Origin: Takakia lepidozioides | Lineage: Eukaryota > Streptophyta > Takakiopsida > Takakiales > Takakiaceae | Reading direction: 5' to 3' | DNA length: 64,000 bases | NCBI GenBank assembly: GCA_030704615.1 | Contig: CM060732.1 | Span: 8,432,001 to 8,496,000, forward strand | Position numbers and translations under genes: made by a program | Notes under the pieces: model-generated | Databases searched by the model: none | Told to the model about the DNA's origin: nothing | The model's input: the letters and a program-made list of their open reading frames with translations, nothing else | Shown: positions 34,302 through 45,058 of the stretch, piece by piece | Layout of the letters: each line of letters starts with the position of its first letter | Numbering within the stretch: the first letter of the stretch is position 1

Positions 34302-35060
34302 ATTCCTCTTAAATGCACATTACAAGATAGAAGCCCGCAGCTATGCCTGAAGACTACTACTTAGCTCAAGGGGGGCATCTGGGCAAAGGGGAACTCCCTC
34401 TAAGCTACATCATACAAAAATAGTGTATGCAAATGATCTACACCTGCACCAGTGACTCCTGACGACAGTATCAGTAATGGAAACACAGTAATGGAAATAT
34501 TCCTCTTATATGCACATTGCAAGATAGAAGCCTGCAGCTATGCCTGAAGACTACTACTTAGCTCAAGGGGGGGCATCTGGGCAAAGGGGAACTCCCTCTA
34601 AGCTACATCATACAAAAATAGTGTATGCAAATGATCTACACCTGCACCAGTGACTCCTGACGACAGTATCAGTAATGGAAATATTCCTCTCATATGCACA
34701 TTGCAAGATAGTAGCCTGCAGCTATGCCTGAAGACTACTACTTCGCTCAAGGGGGCATCTGGGCAAAGGGGAACTCCATCTAAGCTACATCGTACAAACA
34801 TAGTGTATGCAAATGATCTACACCTGCACCAGTGACTCGTGACGACAGTATCAGTAGTGGAAACACAGTACTGGAAATACTCCTCTTATATGCACATTAC
34901 AAGATAGAAGCCTGCAGCTATGCCTGAAGACTACTACTTAGCTCAAGCGGGGCATCTGGGCAAAGGGGAACTCCCTCTAAGCTACATCGTACAAAAATAG
35001 TGTATGCAAATGATCTACACCTGCACCAGTGACTCCTGACGACAGTATCAGTAATGGAAA
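34302..35060. repeat. 183-197-bp tandem repeat, four copies
   Basis: Units begin with TTCCTCTTATATGCACATT-like sequence at about 34,302, 34,499, 34,682 and 34,879. They contain AGCTATGCCTGAAGACTACT, AAGGGGAACTCCCTCTAAGC and GTGTATGCAAATGATCTAC. Lengths alternate because an ACACAGTAATGGAAA segment is present in some units only. Copies are highly similar, so expansion is recent. It lies between the ends of the convergent TyrRS and DUF538 genes. Confidence 0.9.
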
Positions 35061-35149
35061 CACTCTCTCTCTACCTCCACTGCCACAAAGCAGAAGTCCC
35101 TCAACAAACCCCTTGGCCAGTGGCTACATGGTTTTTGGTGCCACCCTCT

Positions 35150-36720
35150 TCACTGGCCTGGTGCAAAGGCCTCAACCGGGTAACTCTTCCCAATACCACC
35201 ATAGCTCTTGAAGTGGATCCTGCCTGTAGGAGGATCATCAACAGAAATATCTCCAATGGACGCCCATATGAAAAATTCCTTTGCTTTAACACCTGAAAGA
35301 TTCTTGATCCGGTTTGATTGCAGATAACCCTTAACCTCTTGAGCATAACTCACCAGCTTTCCCGTAAGCTTAAACTTGTGCTGGGTCTTAGACTTTTGCT
35401 TCACGAGGAAAAAACCCGTGTCTTCCTCAAATCTCACCTCTTCCAAGTTTTCCATTGGCAAGAGCCCACCTGCCATACTTTCCAGCATCAGTTGACCTAC
35501 AAGTACTCAGCAGAGATAACGTGTGGAATTGCACTGCATACACAATCCAGGCAAGCCCACGGGCCCAGCTGCAAGGACTCCCTTCTGTTGAGGAGGCTTG
35601 CAGTCACAAACAGCTCACTATTCAGCACCCAACAAGTATACTAATGTTAACATATCACTCAAAGCAATGAATTCCCTTCAGCAGCGGCAACCTCCAAGAT
35701 AGAGGCCCAGCAGAATCCACTAGCACACAAGGTACAGTTGAAGTGGACAAATAGCACCAACACACATTGGCCACCTGGGGATTGACTTTGCACGTTTTGG
35801 CATGTAAGAAAGAAGTAAGTGGTTGGCTGCTCCGCTGATCATTTCCGAGGATTCCACAGCGCAAACACCAGTCCTACTACAAAGAGATCCCGAGTAGACA
35901 GAATAAACCCACTCGTAAGGAGAATACGACGTTGATCGCAGTACTGAACCTTTCAGAGCCAACGACGCCCCCGCTTCCACATTGTGCTTTACCCGCTCGG
36001 CACAAACACCAATGTGTATGTTCCATTGATTGGTGAACCGAGAAGCGATTGACAGACAAAGAAATAACAAAGCTACATCAAGACTGACCAACGAACAAGA
36101 ACAAAATCGAACGAAACTTACGGCGGGTTGCCTTGCCATGAGCACTACTGAGTTCCTACACTTCATTTAAAACCCCACTGGCTGCATTCCAACATGAAGA
36201 ATCGAAAGCCCACACCCCGATTACTATCAACCAAGAAAATCTCCCCCTCGCTATCTCCTGATGTCATACTTCCCGCTTTGTTCTCGAGCAAGATTTACAG
36301 TCTGGAACGACCTTGCAGTCTTACACAACAGTCGCAGTAGGGACCGCTCCCAATCATTTAACCCTCCCCCGTTTCCAAGTCTCTTCTTCCAGTGTCTGAC
36401 CCACAAGACTGACACTCAAGGTCTAACACATAACATCTCTCTCTTTCCGCAAGTTCCACCACAAGATCCTACATAAATTGAGCTGTTCTGAGAACTGGCT
36501 CCTCGCTCGCTCGCATTCGGAACAGTTTTTCTTCTTCCAAGGGCATGACAATCTTCAACTCTGAATTAACACCACGCATAAATGATGAAATATATCAACA
36601 CGCACTCGGGAGGAGAAAAACAGACGCACCAGGCAAATTGAAGTTCTCGATCAGGTTCTTGGCCTTACTGAAGCACTCGTCATGGCCCTTGAATACGACC
36701 GCCTTCTCAGAGACCGCCAT
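35150..36720 (-). CDS. DUF538 family protein, two exons
   Basis: Exon 1 is 36,720-36,630 (start MAVSEKAVVFKGHDECF). The intron is 36,629-35,470 (GTGCGT...GCAG). Exon 2 is 35,469-35,150, with the stop after VEAFAPGQ. The spliced product is 136 residues. The junction rebuilds the family's GGLLP signature. Exon 2 has the DUF538 beta-rich pattern: an EVRFEEDTGFFLVKQ strand, then GYLQSNRIKNLSGVKAKE, then the WASIGDI segment. DUF538 proteins are small plant proteins of poorly understood role, and no catalytic function should be assumed. No signal peptide is visible. The frame is intact and splice sites are canonical, so it looks functional. Confidence 0.9.
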
Positions 36721-37439
36721 GTGCGCCCCTCCGCAACAACACAACCAACACACTCACACAAACCCAAATCGAATCCTAACCCACCAGCCTAACACTCTGA
36801 TTCCTCTACTCTCTCAGCTTGCCCCCACGAGCCACATCCAACACTGTGCACACAATGCGGCACAAGAACGCCCATCCGATGCTTCGCAGCAACCGCGCCC
36901 ACTGTCCTCACTCCGCGCTCTACACACGCCCTCCCACGCGGCCGACCCACATCAATCTTTGAAGCAAGGTAGTTTGTTTGATTTATTGGCTCCTCCCTAT
37001 ATGGGAGAGACCACGCATTGGTGGCAAAAATGAGTAAGATTCTGATATACCTCCACTAGATAATACCTACGTGAAGCACATAATCTTCCCCCACTCAAAT
37101 GCAAATTGAATGTACCTTGATTGGATAAGACCCATAAGTGAATCTTACACATGTAAGCTATTCATAAATGAAGACCCATAAAAATATACAAAATTTGGTC
37201 TTGCAGCGCGGGGGGAAAGGATGCCGCGTGCTCAAGCACGCTCGCGGAGGGTTTCATACACCGATCGCAGGTGGTATTCTTCCTGATGTTTACAAGGTTC
37301 TTGGGAGATTCAGCTTGGTCTTAGCAGGCCGTGTTTCGATCTCTGTCTGTGCAGCTGCACCGTGGTGGTTCTCACAGACCAATCCGACATTACCTGACTA
37401 CAGACACAAGCAGCACACACAGGTCCTTCGGCCAAATCC
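36721..37439. other. Intergenic, DUF538 promoter side
   Basis: This is the upstream region of the DUF538 gene. It is A/C-rich near 36,730-36,950. No TATA box or known element could be assigned with confidence. Plus-strand frames at 36,545-37,033 and 37,168-37,539 have no recognisable domain. Confidence 0.4.
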
Positions 37440-37940
37440 TCCATGGGTCATGACACAAGGTCAAGGACAATGTGGTGAGGGCACCTTCTTCTTCGACCTA
37501 TTTCAGCCTGTTTTGCCCTCTTATCAGATTCGGCCCTGAGATGCATATTGAATTCTGTAAGTTAGTTCGTTGGGTGGATCTGTGGTGGTAATTTGGAGTG
37601 ACTTGTCAAGTTACTGCCAATGTAGCAGCAGGAAAGTATCGAAAAGCAAATAACAGAGACGAGGAGAAGCTGCAGTCAAGGGTGGAACAATCGAGGCAAA
37701 AAAATGAATGCCTGTTGGAAACGCAAGTCAGCATAGGAACTAGTGTGACAATTAGGGTTGCGGTCTTTGCTAGAACAAATCTAGGCCATCATTATCAGCT
37801 CCACATTACCTGTGATTCCCTGTAGAAAGATAGCTACAAGAAACCTGCATGGGTAGATGATCAACTGGAAGCCGCAGCAACAGCGACACAATTGATAAAA
37901 TGCGGCACTGCTAATCAAGGTGGGCTGTCAACCACCACAG
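37440..37940 (+). mobile_element. Relic of the 10.3-kb element's upstream region
   Basis: This stretch resembles 52,110-52,600 inside the 10.3-kb element in the same orientation. Shared words include TATTGAATTCTGTAAGTTAG, CGTTGGGTGGATCTG, GATAGCTACAAGAAACCTG and a CAACTGGAAGCC run. No transposase or TIR is attached, so it is a fragment. Order differs slightly between the two places. Confidence 0.65.
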
Positions 37941-38020
37941 AGCTGGAATCCATACACCTGCAGAGGATAATCTGTCAGAAGAAGATGAAGTCATGGAGCC
38001 GTATGTGGCCCCCGGTGTGA

Positions 38021-38110
38021 GGGGAATGCTTGCGCGTGAGCCTGGCCGCATGAGCTTGTGAGCCTATGAGCCTGGCTAGGCTCACGCCACGTCAACAATC
38101 ATCCACGTGT
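38021..38110. repeat. GTGAGCC cluster, possible left end of composite element
   Basis: Clustered copies of GTGAGCC/ATGAGCC are followed by GGCTCACGCCACGTCA. The inverse cluster with the same 16-mer lies at 59,138-59,258. The outer part (AATGCTTGCGCGTGAG) resembles the reverse complement of the right cluster (AACGCTACCGCGTGAG). GGTGTGA occurs just outside both (38,014-38,020 and 59,266-59,272). Together these may be terminal repeats and a target duplication, but the match is imperfect. Confidence 0.45.
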
Positions 38111-40711
38111 GCAGGTCCTAATTCCGTGCTCCCCCCCACCCCCATTACCGCGGATCAGTTGTCGCCTATGTCCCTTTCATCGCCCCCACATGAATATTCT
38201 TTCCGATCGAGAACAATGGTAGGTTTGTGGATGGTTTAGGATCGAGGACATGATTTTTGGATGAAGAGATCGCTCGCTAGAGAATTGAATATTAACAGCA
38301 AACCCTTTTTTTTTGCAAAGTAGTTCATTCATTCCAACCCACAAATATTTTTCAATGTTGGAATCTGAAGACCTACCCAAGGCAATCCCTAACTGTACTT
38401 ACGGGAACGCGCGAAGATCTTGAAAAACAGTTTGGGGATGGAAGCAAAACCAAAATACATTTTATTAAGTCTCGGTACTTGAACCTCAAGAACTATTGGA
38501 GGTTTCAGAGGAACTACTTCCAGAGTCTGCAGCAATATCATATATGAACACAGCAGCCCCTCCTTGACGTTTTTTTTCTCCGCGACCCCCATGGAGAGGC
38601 GAATACATTGTTTGTTGGGACAACACCCGTGCGCAAGCTTCCACGTAAACCGGCAAGCGGTAAGCTCTAGGGGGACTCGGGGACATGTAGTATCCTTGGA
38701 AACCGAAAGGTGTCTGCGTATTCGATGACGTCTGCCGAACTCTGGAAAGCAAGAAGAGGAATGGTGGTAGATGTTATCATCCAGAAATAGACAATGTAAG
38801 CAACCATCTGTTGAACGGGAATGACACAATGAAATGCAACATATTTTGCACGACTAGAGCCGAACTTACTCACACTCAAAATCGGAGTCCACGTCGAGAT
38901 CCTCGTCAGGCGCTTCGGGCTCCTCAAGAAGTCCCTCCGTGGATGGGGCAGAAGTAGTGCCCGACTCAAGCTGATGAAGCTCACTTGAGAAGAGCTCCGT
39001 ATCAGCCTCCATGCCGAAGAAGTGCCTTCCGGCGCTTTTGCACGCATGAAAAGATGCTCCTGCAAAATCAAAACAGGGCTTCCCTAAGCTCACTGCCCAC
39101 ATTTCAAACACAGTGTTGAGGGCCCCACCTGTTCCCATAGACAAGTCAACCACTCGTCCACCGTGACGGCTGCATGTCTCCACCAAAGTCTGCATGAAAG
39201 CTGGGGATTTCTCCCGTGCACCTCTCCAAGGGATACCAGTCGACCTTTTCGTGGTTCGACCCGAGTCCACGTAATTGAAGATTACATCATCCTCCACAGG
39301 CTCGCAGGTGGGGTCAATGTGAGCTGCAAAGTCCCTCAACTGGAACTCAGCAATACCAGGAGGAAGAGTGTCCTTACGCACCCTCACCAGGCACAAAGCT
39401 TCGAACACCCGAGTCTGTCGATAATCACGAAGAGAGCATGAGGCAAAAGACAAAACCAACTTTTGACATGTACATCAGAACCACAAAACTTTAATTCAAA
39501 GGAACCAACTCACTTTCTGCCCCGGGAACTCGCCCTTCGTAAGAGGCAAAGTGTTGATGCATGTCCAAGTTTTGATGACGCGAAACCCAGAAGCTTTCAT
39601 GTAGCTGAAAAGAGTTCTCCGTGCCGACATGTCCTTTGACTGCATGAGAAGAAGAGCCCCCGAGTCATAAAGGAATTTGTTGCTGAATGAGAAGGCCCAC
39701 TGCCAGTAACGAGAATCCGATTTGTGTGGGGGTTGAATTGGAAGGCAACACATCAGGGACAGGGAAACCGTCAGGAATGTCCAGCACCACAAGGTCAGTC
39801 GCGTATGCCTGCTGAACTCCATTCACCCAATCTGGCCTTTTTGTGACCTACAGCCAAAAACAGGAGACAGTGTCACAAGCCCAATCTTGATCCAACAGGA
39901 AATCAATCTCATCGACGAGCCAGAACAAGTTGCCAAAACAAAATTATTCACACAACAATTAAGACATATGTGCTTACCTGAGTGAGGAACGAAACAAGCA
40001 TGTCCCATGATTTCGAGGGCACCCCTTTGAATGTCGACTTCCTGGATTCCATCATTGCCAGAAAACTTTCATTTACCACCGTACGATGGAACTGGCCCAA
40101 AACCCTGGATGGATGTTCTCTCGCATCGAAAGGCTGCTCCCTCGACTTTGTTGTTCTCCTATCCCTCCTAGTTGGAGAAGGCTATCTTTCAGCGACCTCT
40201 GACGGGCCCTGTTCCTGCGGAGCTGCACTCTTCCCCTTCCCCTTCGGATCCCCGGCAATCTCCCCCTTCCGTTTTGGAGTAGCAGATTTCTCAGGCTCTT
40301 TTGCAGCCAGAGCAGCAATGATTTTGTCCTGAATGTCTTTGTCAGCCAGTGGGGCAAGTGCCGCGGCATTGTCGTTAAGGTTTCTCAAAACAACTTCATC
40401 GAATGGTGTGTCTTGTTTTGGCAGATCGAGGTACCACCCACAATCTTTGAAGTGCGCCCTGCTCCAGTCTCTGGCAATACCAGCCATGTACATTGTCTTG
40501 TCATTGGAGGGGTCAGCCCACGAGTAGATGAAGTCTGGGTCATCGCTAAGGTACTTTCCCGGTATGAGGACATGATACATATACCTGAATGACACACACA
40601 CCTAAAATCCAGACAGTCAATCGATCTGATCGGGACACAGATCACACATCACGAGAAGTGTATTGGCATGCAGGTCAGTAACACTGATAAACCAATGTTT
40701 GAAAGCCCGAT

Positions 40712-41463
40712 TCAACATTGCGTTGACGCAATGTTGATTCGAGCTGAAATGGAAAACACCAAATTTGGAGAACTGCACTTTCAACAAGCACGTACGAGAG
40801 GGAAAGCCCATTATCCTAAAACATCTCATGCACAACATTGAAACCCCAATCAACCTTGTGTTGACGCAAAGAAGATTGGCAGATACACCTATGATAATGT
40901 AGCATTGAAAGAGACAGTGCTTGGCAACGGAATTCAACATTGCGTCAACACAAGGTTGAGGAAATGGAAAACAGTGATTGAAAACCACCATCCGAATATC
41001 TGCTGGTATGGATATTCAACCTTGCGTTGACGCAAGGTTGAATTCCTCTACTGAAACACCTGTCCAGGGTATTTTTGATAACCTTAACTTTCCTACAATT
41101 GTATGGAAATCGGGGTATTTTGGCGAGATTAATCTAGCAATCCATACCGTCAAACAACGTTGCGTCAACGCAAGGCTGTTTGATGGTACAGTGTAAGCTC
41201 TAAACAGCATTTCAAACAGACTCCAAACCGACTTTAAGTTCATCCTGGCAGCATTGCAACTGGAAACCACAAAAAAAACAGCCCAAGAACGAAGGAAAAC
41301 CTACACAGCCAGGCCCTTCATCAACCTTGCGTTGACGCAAGGTTGATTTTCCTGTCAATTTTTGCCCTTTCACATGCAGAATAACGACTTCATTGGATAC
41401 CCCAGGTACATGAAAGTGAAACCAAAACAAAGGGATACAAGCTTGCATTAACGCAATGTTGCT
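40712..41463. repeat. Seven intronic palindromes, set 1
   Basis: Short palindromes centre near 40,725, 40,860, 40,946, 41,028, 41,166, 41,333 and 41,451. The best (41,015-41,042) has arms TTCAACCTTGCG and CGCAAGGTTGAA around TTGA. The copy at 40,712 has both arms changed together (CAACATTGCG / CGCAATGTTG). All lie between coding exons of the minus-strand gene. Confidence 0.9.
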
Positions 41464-43350
41464 CGGCTGCACGTCCAGAGCCTTCATAGCTCCCTGAAAA
41501 CCTCCGAATTCGCAGTTCTACATGGAAAAAACGAAACAAGAATACAGAAACATACATTTCAAGTACCAGAATTGTTTCTTGGAGGTCACACCTGTACAAC
41601 ACTCGTTTCATTGCTTGCTCGCTGTTGTACTGGTTTTTGAATTCGTAGGACTTGGAGATTCTTTTTTCTCTCTCAAACTCCCTGAAAAAATAGTTGTTCC
41701 AGACAGCGAGCTTCCATCTCCTGATATAGGCCTCCAGTGTGATCCGGGGGCAAGACATCTGGATTTTGTAGTCTGCCATTGACTCCCCAAGTGCAGCCAC
41801 CGCTCGTTTTTCCAAATGCAGCAAGAAAGATCATAAGAATTGTGGAGAGAGCACGGAGCAGCACAAGCATTTGAAAAATGGTTTTGTGGAAACTTTACCT
41901 GGCTCTAGAAGGTTGCTTTGTGTAGCCACTGGTCGAATGTGTGGTCACTAACAACTTTTATTGCTTGTGTCTTCGAGTCCCTCTCAGGAGATGAGAACAT
42001 GTTGGTGTCTCTCACAAGTGGATCGGAATTCCAGATCCCCAACCACCTGATTTTGGTTGCATTGTCCACCATTGAAATGGAGAGGCGATGCAGTTTCTCT
42101 TGGGTCATCTCTGGCTTTGAGCCATACTTGTCATAATGTGCTTTCACCTATTCCAAAAATTTTGTGCCAAGACTTGGATCTGCTATGCGGATTTGTTTGT
42201 CGAACACACTCATGAGGTTCTTCCTTTGATTGTTCATCTCGAATTTCATTATGTCCTCAAGCCCAGTAGCAGACCTCTGCTCTTCTGTGTGGGAAGCATA
42301 GTACTCTGCTTTTGCCTTCAAACCAGTTTCTGCTATTTCTTGCTACATACATTACAGGGAGAAAGAATCAAACACTGCCATTTCTTGATAAATTTGCAGT
42401 AACAACAATCAGACAGATATCAAGAAGCTTACCGTGTACATGTAGTCAAGAAAAGCCTCCCTTGTCGGGCTGTACCATGTGCTTGTCTTCTTTTCAGCAC
42501 ACCTCTTCATATGCTGAGGACTGAGCACGTTCGTGAATGACTTCAGTGGCATCAGCCCTATCTTCTGGATACGGAATAGAGTGTGGCAGAGATTTGTCGT
42601 CACATGGGAGGTTTCATTGGACCTGGAAAAACCTTCAACTCATAAGATGATTTCTAATTGTGCAAACGCAGATTGGAACGGGAACAATGTTGGTAACTTA
42701 CTTGTTTATGTCGTGCATGGCTGTCAAGAGCTGCGTGACACGTCCTTTGTGGTCGAGTACCGTGGAAACCACGCTCCAATGTCATTCGATCTCGTCCGAG
42801 TGCAAGCTTGAAATGTAATCCATCCAGGCAAGCAGTCTATGGTTCCCATCCCAGACAAAAAACATCTTTCCCATAAACGCTTTTGTGGAGGCCTTTTTGG
42901 ACAGCTTGAACTCAAACTCCCTGTTTACATCCTGCCAGCATGCATCCCAACTTTGCTTTATCTCCTCTATTACAGGACACTCCTCTCCTTTCGTGTTCAC
43001 AGTGGATACATAGAACACAACAGATCCCTTGACATAGCCGTGAACAAAATCGTTCTTCAACTTCGTGATGTCGTTCCTCAATACGGGTCGAACCGCGGGC
43101 ATGGAGATCATCCTGCATAGTGGGATAACCAGGTTTCCGCCGGGAACCTCCATCGACAGAATCACCTTCGAGGAGTTCACTTTCTGCCCACCCATAACCT
43201 CCTCGACCTTGTCTTCATAGTGTCCCTCAAATGACTCATCCTCACCATCACTTTATGCCACTTCCGCATCTCCCCCCACGGATTTCCTTTTTCTTTTCCT
43301 CTGCACAGAATGAATATCCCTGTGAGTGACAGATTGAGCTCCCATGGATC

Positions 43351-43843
43351 TACCTTGCGTTGACGCAAGGTTGATTGATGGGGATGCAGCTTAGTCTGAA
43401 ATGCATACCGCAACAGTCCATTGAACCAACTAAATGCTTTGCGTTGACGCAGGGTTCTTTTGGTGGCTTCAGATAATCGACTCTCCCTACTTTGCGTTTC
43501 CTGGTGCGAGACTTCAGATGCAGAGAGTGGCATCAGAATCAGCCTCGCGTCAACGCAAGGTTGATTCGAGTGCTGAATCTGCTTCATGTCACCTTCATAA
43601 ACAAATGCTTTGGAGGTCGACATCAACCTTGCATTGACGCACGGTTGCTGTGGAGCTCTCAGATTGGTGTTCAACAAACAAAAAAATCACATGGAAAGGC
43701 ACATTGCAACTTATGGTTTCTTCTTGGCACTGTATGATGCACCGGGAGCATTCAACAGTTCCATGGCTGCCAGGCATTTAGGGTTTGATGGATTGAATAG
43801 AAAAGGCACACGAATCAACCTCGCGTCAACGCAAGGTTGATTC
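43351..43843. repeat. Five intronic palindromes, set 2
   Basis: The same palindrome family occurs at about 43,351, 43,436, 43,540, 43,623 and 43,812. Centres are TTGA or its complement TCAA. The surrounding segments at 43,500-43,700 and 43,700-43,870 are partly duplicated and include a repeated exon end (SAKKKP), so part of the set spread by tandem duplication. Confidence 0.88.
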
Positions 43844-44363
43844 GAGTGCAGCATCTGCACTCGTTTCATGCCCAGAACATACAAAAAAAAGGATAAAGTG
43901 GGTTGATAGTCACCTCCGGTTTCTTCTTTGCACTTGATGATGCTCCTGAGGCATTCAAATTTTCCATGGGGTCTGGAGGCAACATACTTCCAAGGAGCTC
44001 CCGGTGGTGCGAAACAACGACAGACGTTATGGTCTCTGTGTCCATCTCTCCTCCCTGCTCTCTCAAGACCTGGTTCTCCACTCACAGTGCTTCCTCCCGG
44101 GCCCAGCTGACTTCCTCGTCCTCCCCCCCTTCAATTGGAGGTTGCTCTTCGGCCGCCTCCGGGATCACTTGAAGACCTTCCTCTCCAAACAGTGGTTGCA
44201 GAATCGGGTTTTGGCGTTCGTCCTCATCTCCGCCGGAGGTTTCCTCTCCCATTATAAGTTCCCGTCTCGCCTTCCTCATCCTCTCCTTAGCGTGTACCCT
44301 TTGCTTGTTTGATGTGAAGTAAAGTGTTCTTCGACGTTTTCTTCTCCCTCGGGATATGGTCAC

Positions 44364-45058
44364 CGTCTCTACAGAATCCAGGGTTGCAAAGACAATATGG
44401 AGAAGAAGGAAAAAAGGGGGCTACGGTGGGTTTAGCGCAAGGCCTTCCACGCCAAGATGATCGCTCGAAACGACCTGTGCGCCACATGCTCATTCCACAT
44501 GCATGGCGAACACGTGTCCATCTAACCATTATGTATATCTCCGGAAATCATTTTTTTCTCGTCCACCGAAATTCGTTCGGGTCCACCTCTCATCTGAAAA
44601 AGTTCATTGATGAGTAATAGCTTTAGGGATGTTTCAGAGGAATGTGAAGTATGTACAGTTGTACAGCGGTGCAGGTGCCGTTAAAATTGAATGGAAATGG
44701 GCATCTCTTCTGGAATCTCTGACATGACAGGCAAATGGCGGCTCTGTCAATGAATCTTGCTGAGTTGGTTATCCAATGCACTGGTGGGGCACCTCTGAGA
44801 AAACAGTTGCATTCTTTGATTAGGGCTGACATTATCCACTCCGCATTTGGGCACTCTGCAACCGTCCACCACTTGGTTCGCATGGGGACACATTTCTACG
44901 ATGTGCCGAACCGCGTTAGGAGACCTGCAAGCGGGTGCGACACCTGCAACTGTGTGTAAGGACGTCATCTATACAGCCAAAAAACTCCGCTCTAGTACAA
45001 CCTGCAATCAGAAGCAACGTCGGACTGTGAACTGTTCATTTTGAAGCAACATTGACAG
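44364..45058. other. Divergent intergenic region
   Basis: This region lies between the two divergent genes of the proposed composite element and presumably holds both promoters. No TATA box could be assigned with confidence. A plus-strand frame at 44,735-44,959 has a C-x2-C-x-C end but no recognised domain. Confidence 0.4.

Larger units (their letters stand above)
38486..44363 (-). pseudogene. ParB-like / DNA methyltransferase-like gene, multi-exon
   Basis: About ten exons read leftward, with GT-AG borders such as 43,300-42,702, 42,622-42,433 and an exon ending at 41,899. The N-terminus is basic then acidic, with a coiled-coil-like stretch. The 43,300-42,702 exon has FFVWDGNHRLLAWMDYI, resembling the G-x-H-R motif of ParB-type domains. 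The middle exons (TREAFLDYMYT, EYYASHTEEQRSATG, LAVWNNYFFREF) are unrecognised. The C-terminal exons have LVVLDIPDGFPVPDV (39.8 kb), then GGRVVDLSMGTGGALNTVF and GRHFFGMEADTELF (39.2-38.9 kb). That is the motif IV before motif I order of beta-class N4/N6 DNA methyltransferases, with the DPPY core degenerate. The last exon ends at 38,486. Stops near 44,082, 43,256, 42,782, 42,147 and 41,908 and a frameshift near 39,760 make it a pseudogene. It is divergent from the MULE/SWIM gene. Confidence 0.7.

Noticed and set aside
36545-37033. Plus-strand frame over DUF538 exon 1
   Set aside because: It is antisense to a spliced exon with a clear family signature.
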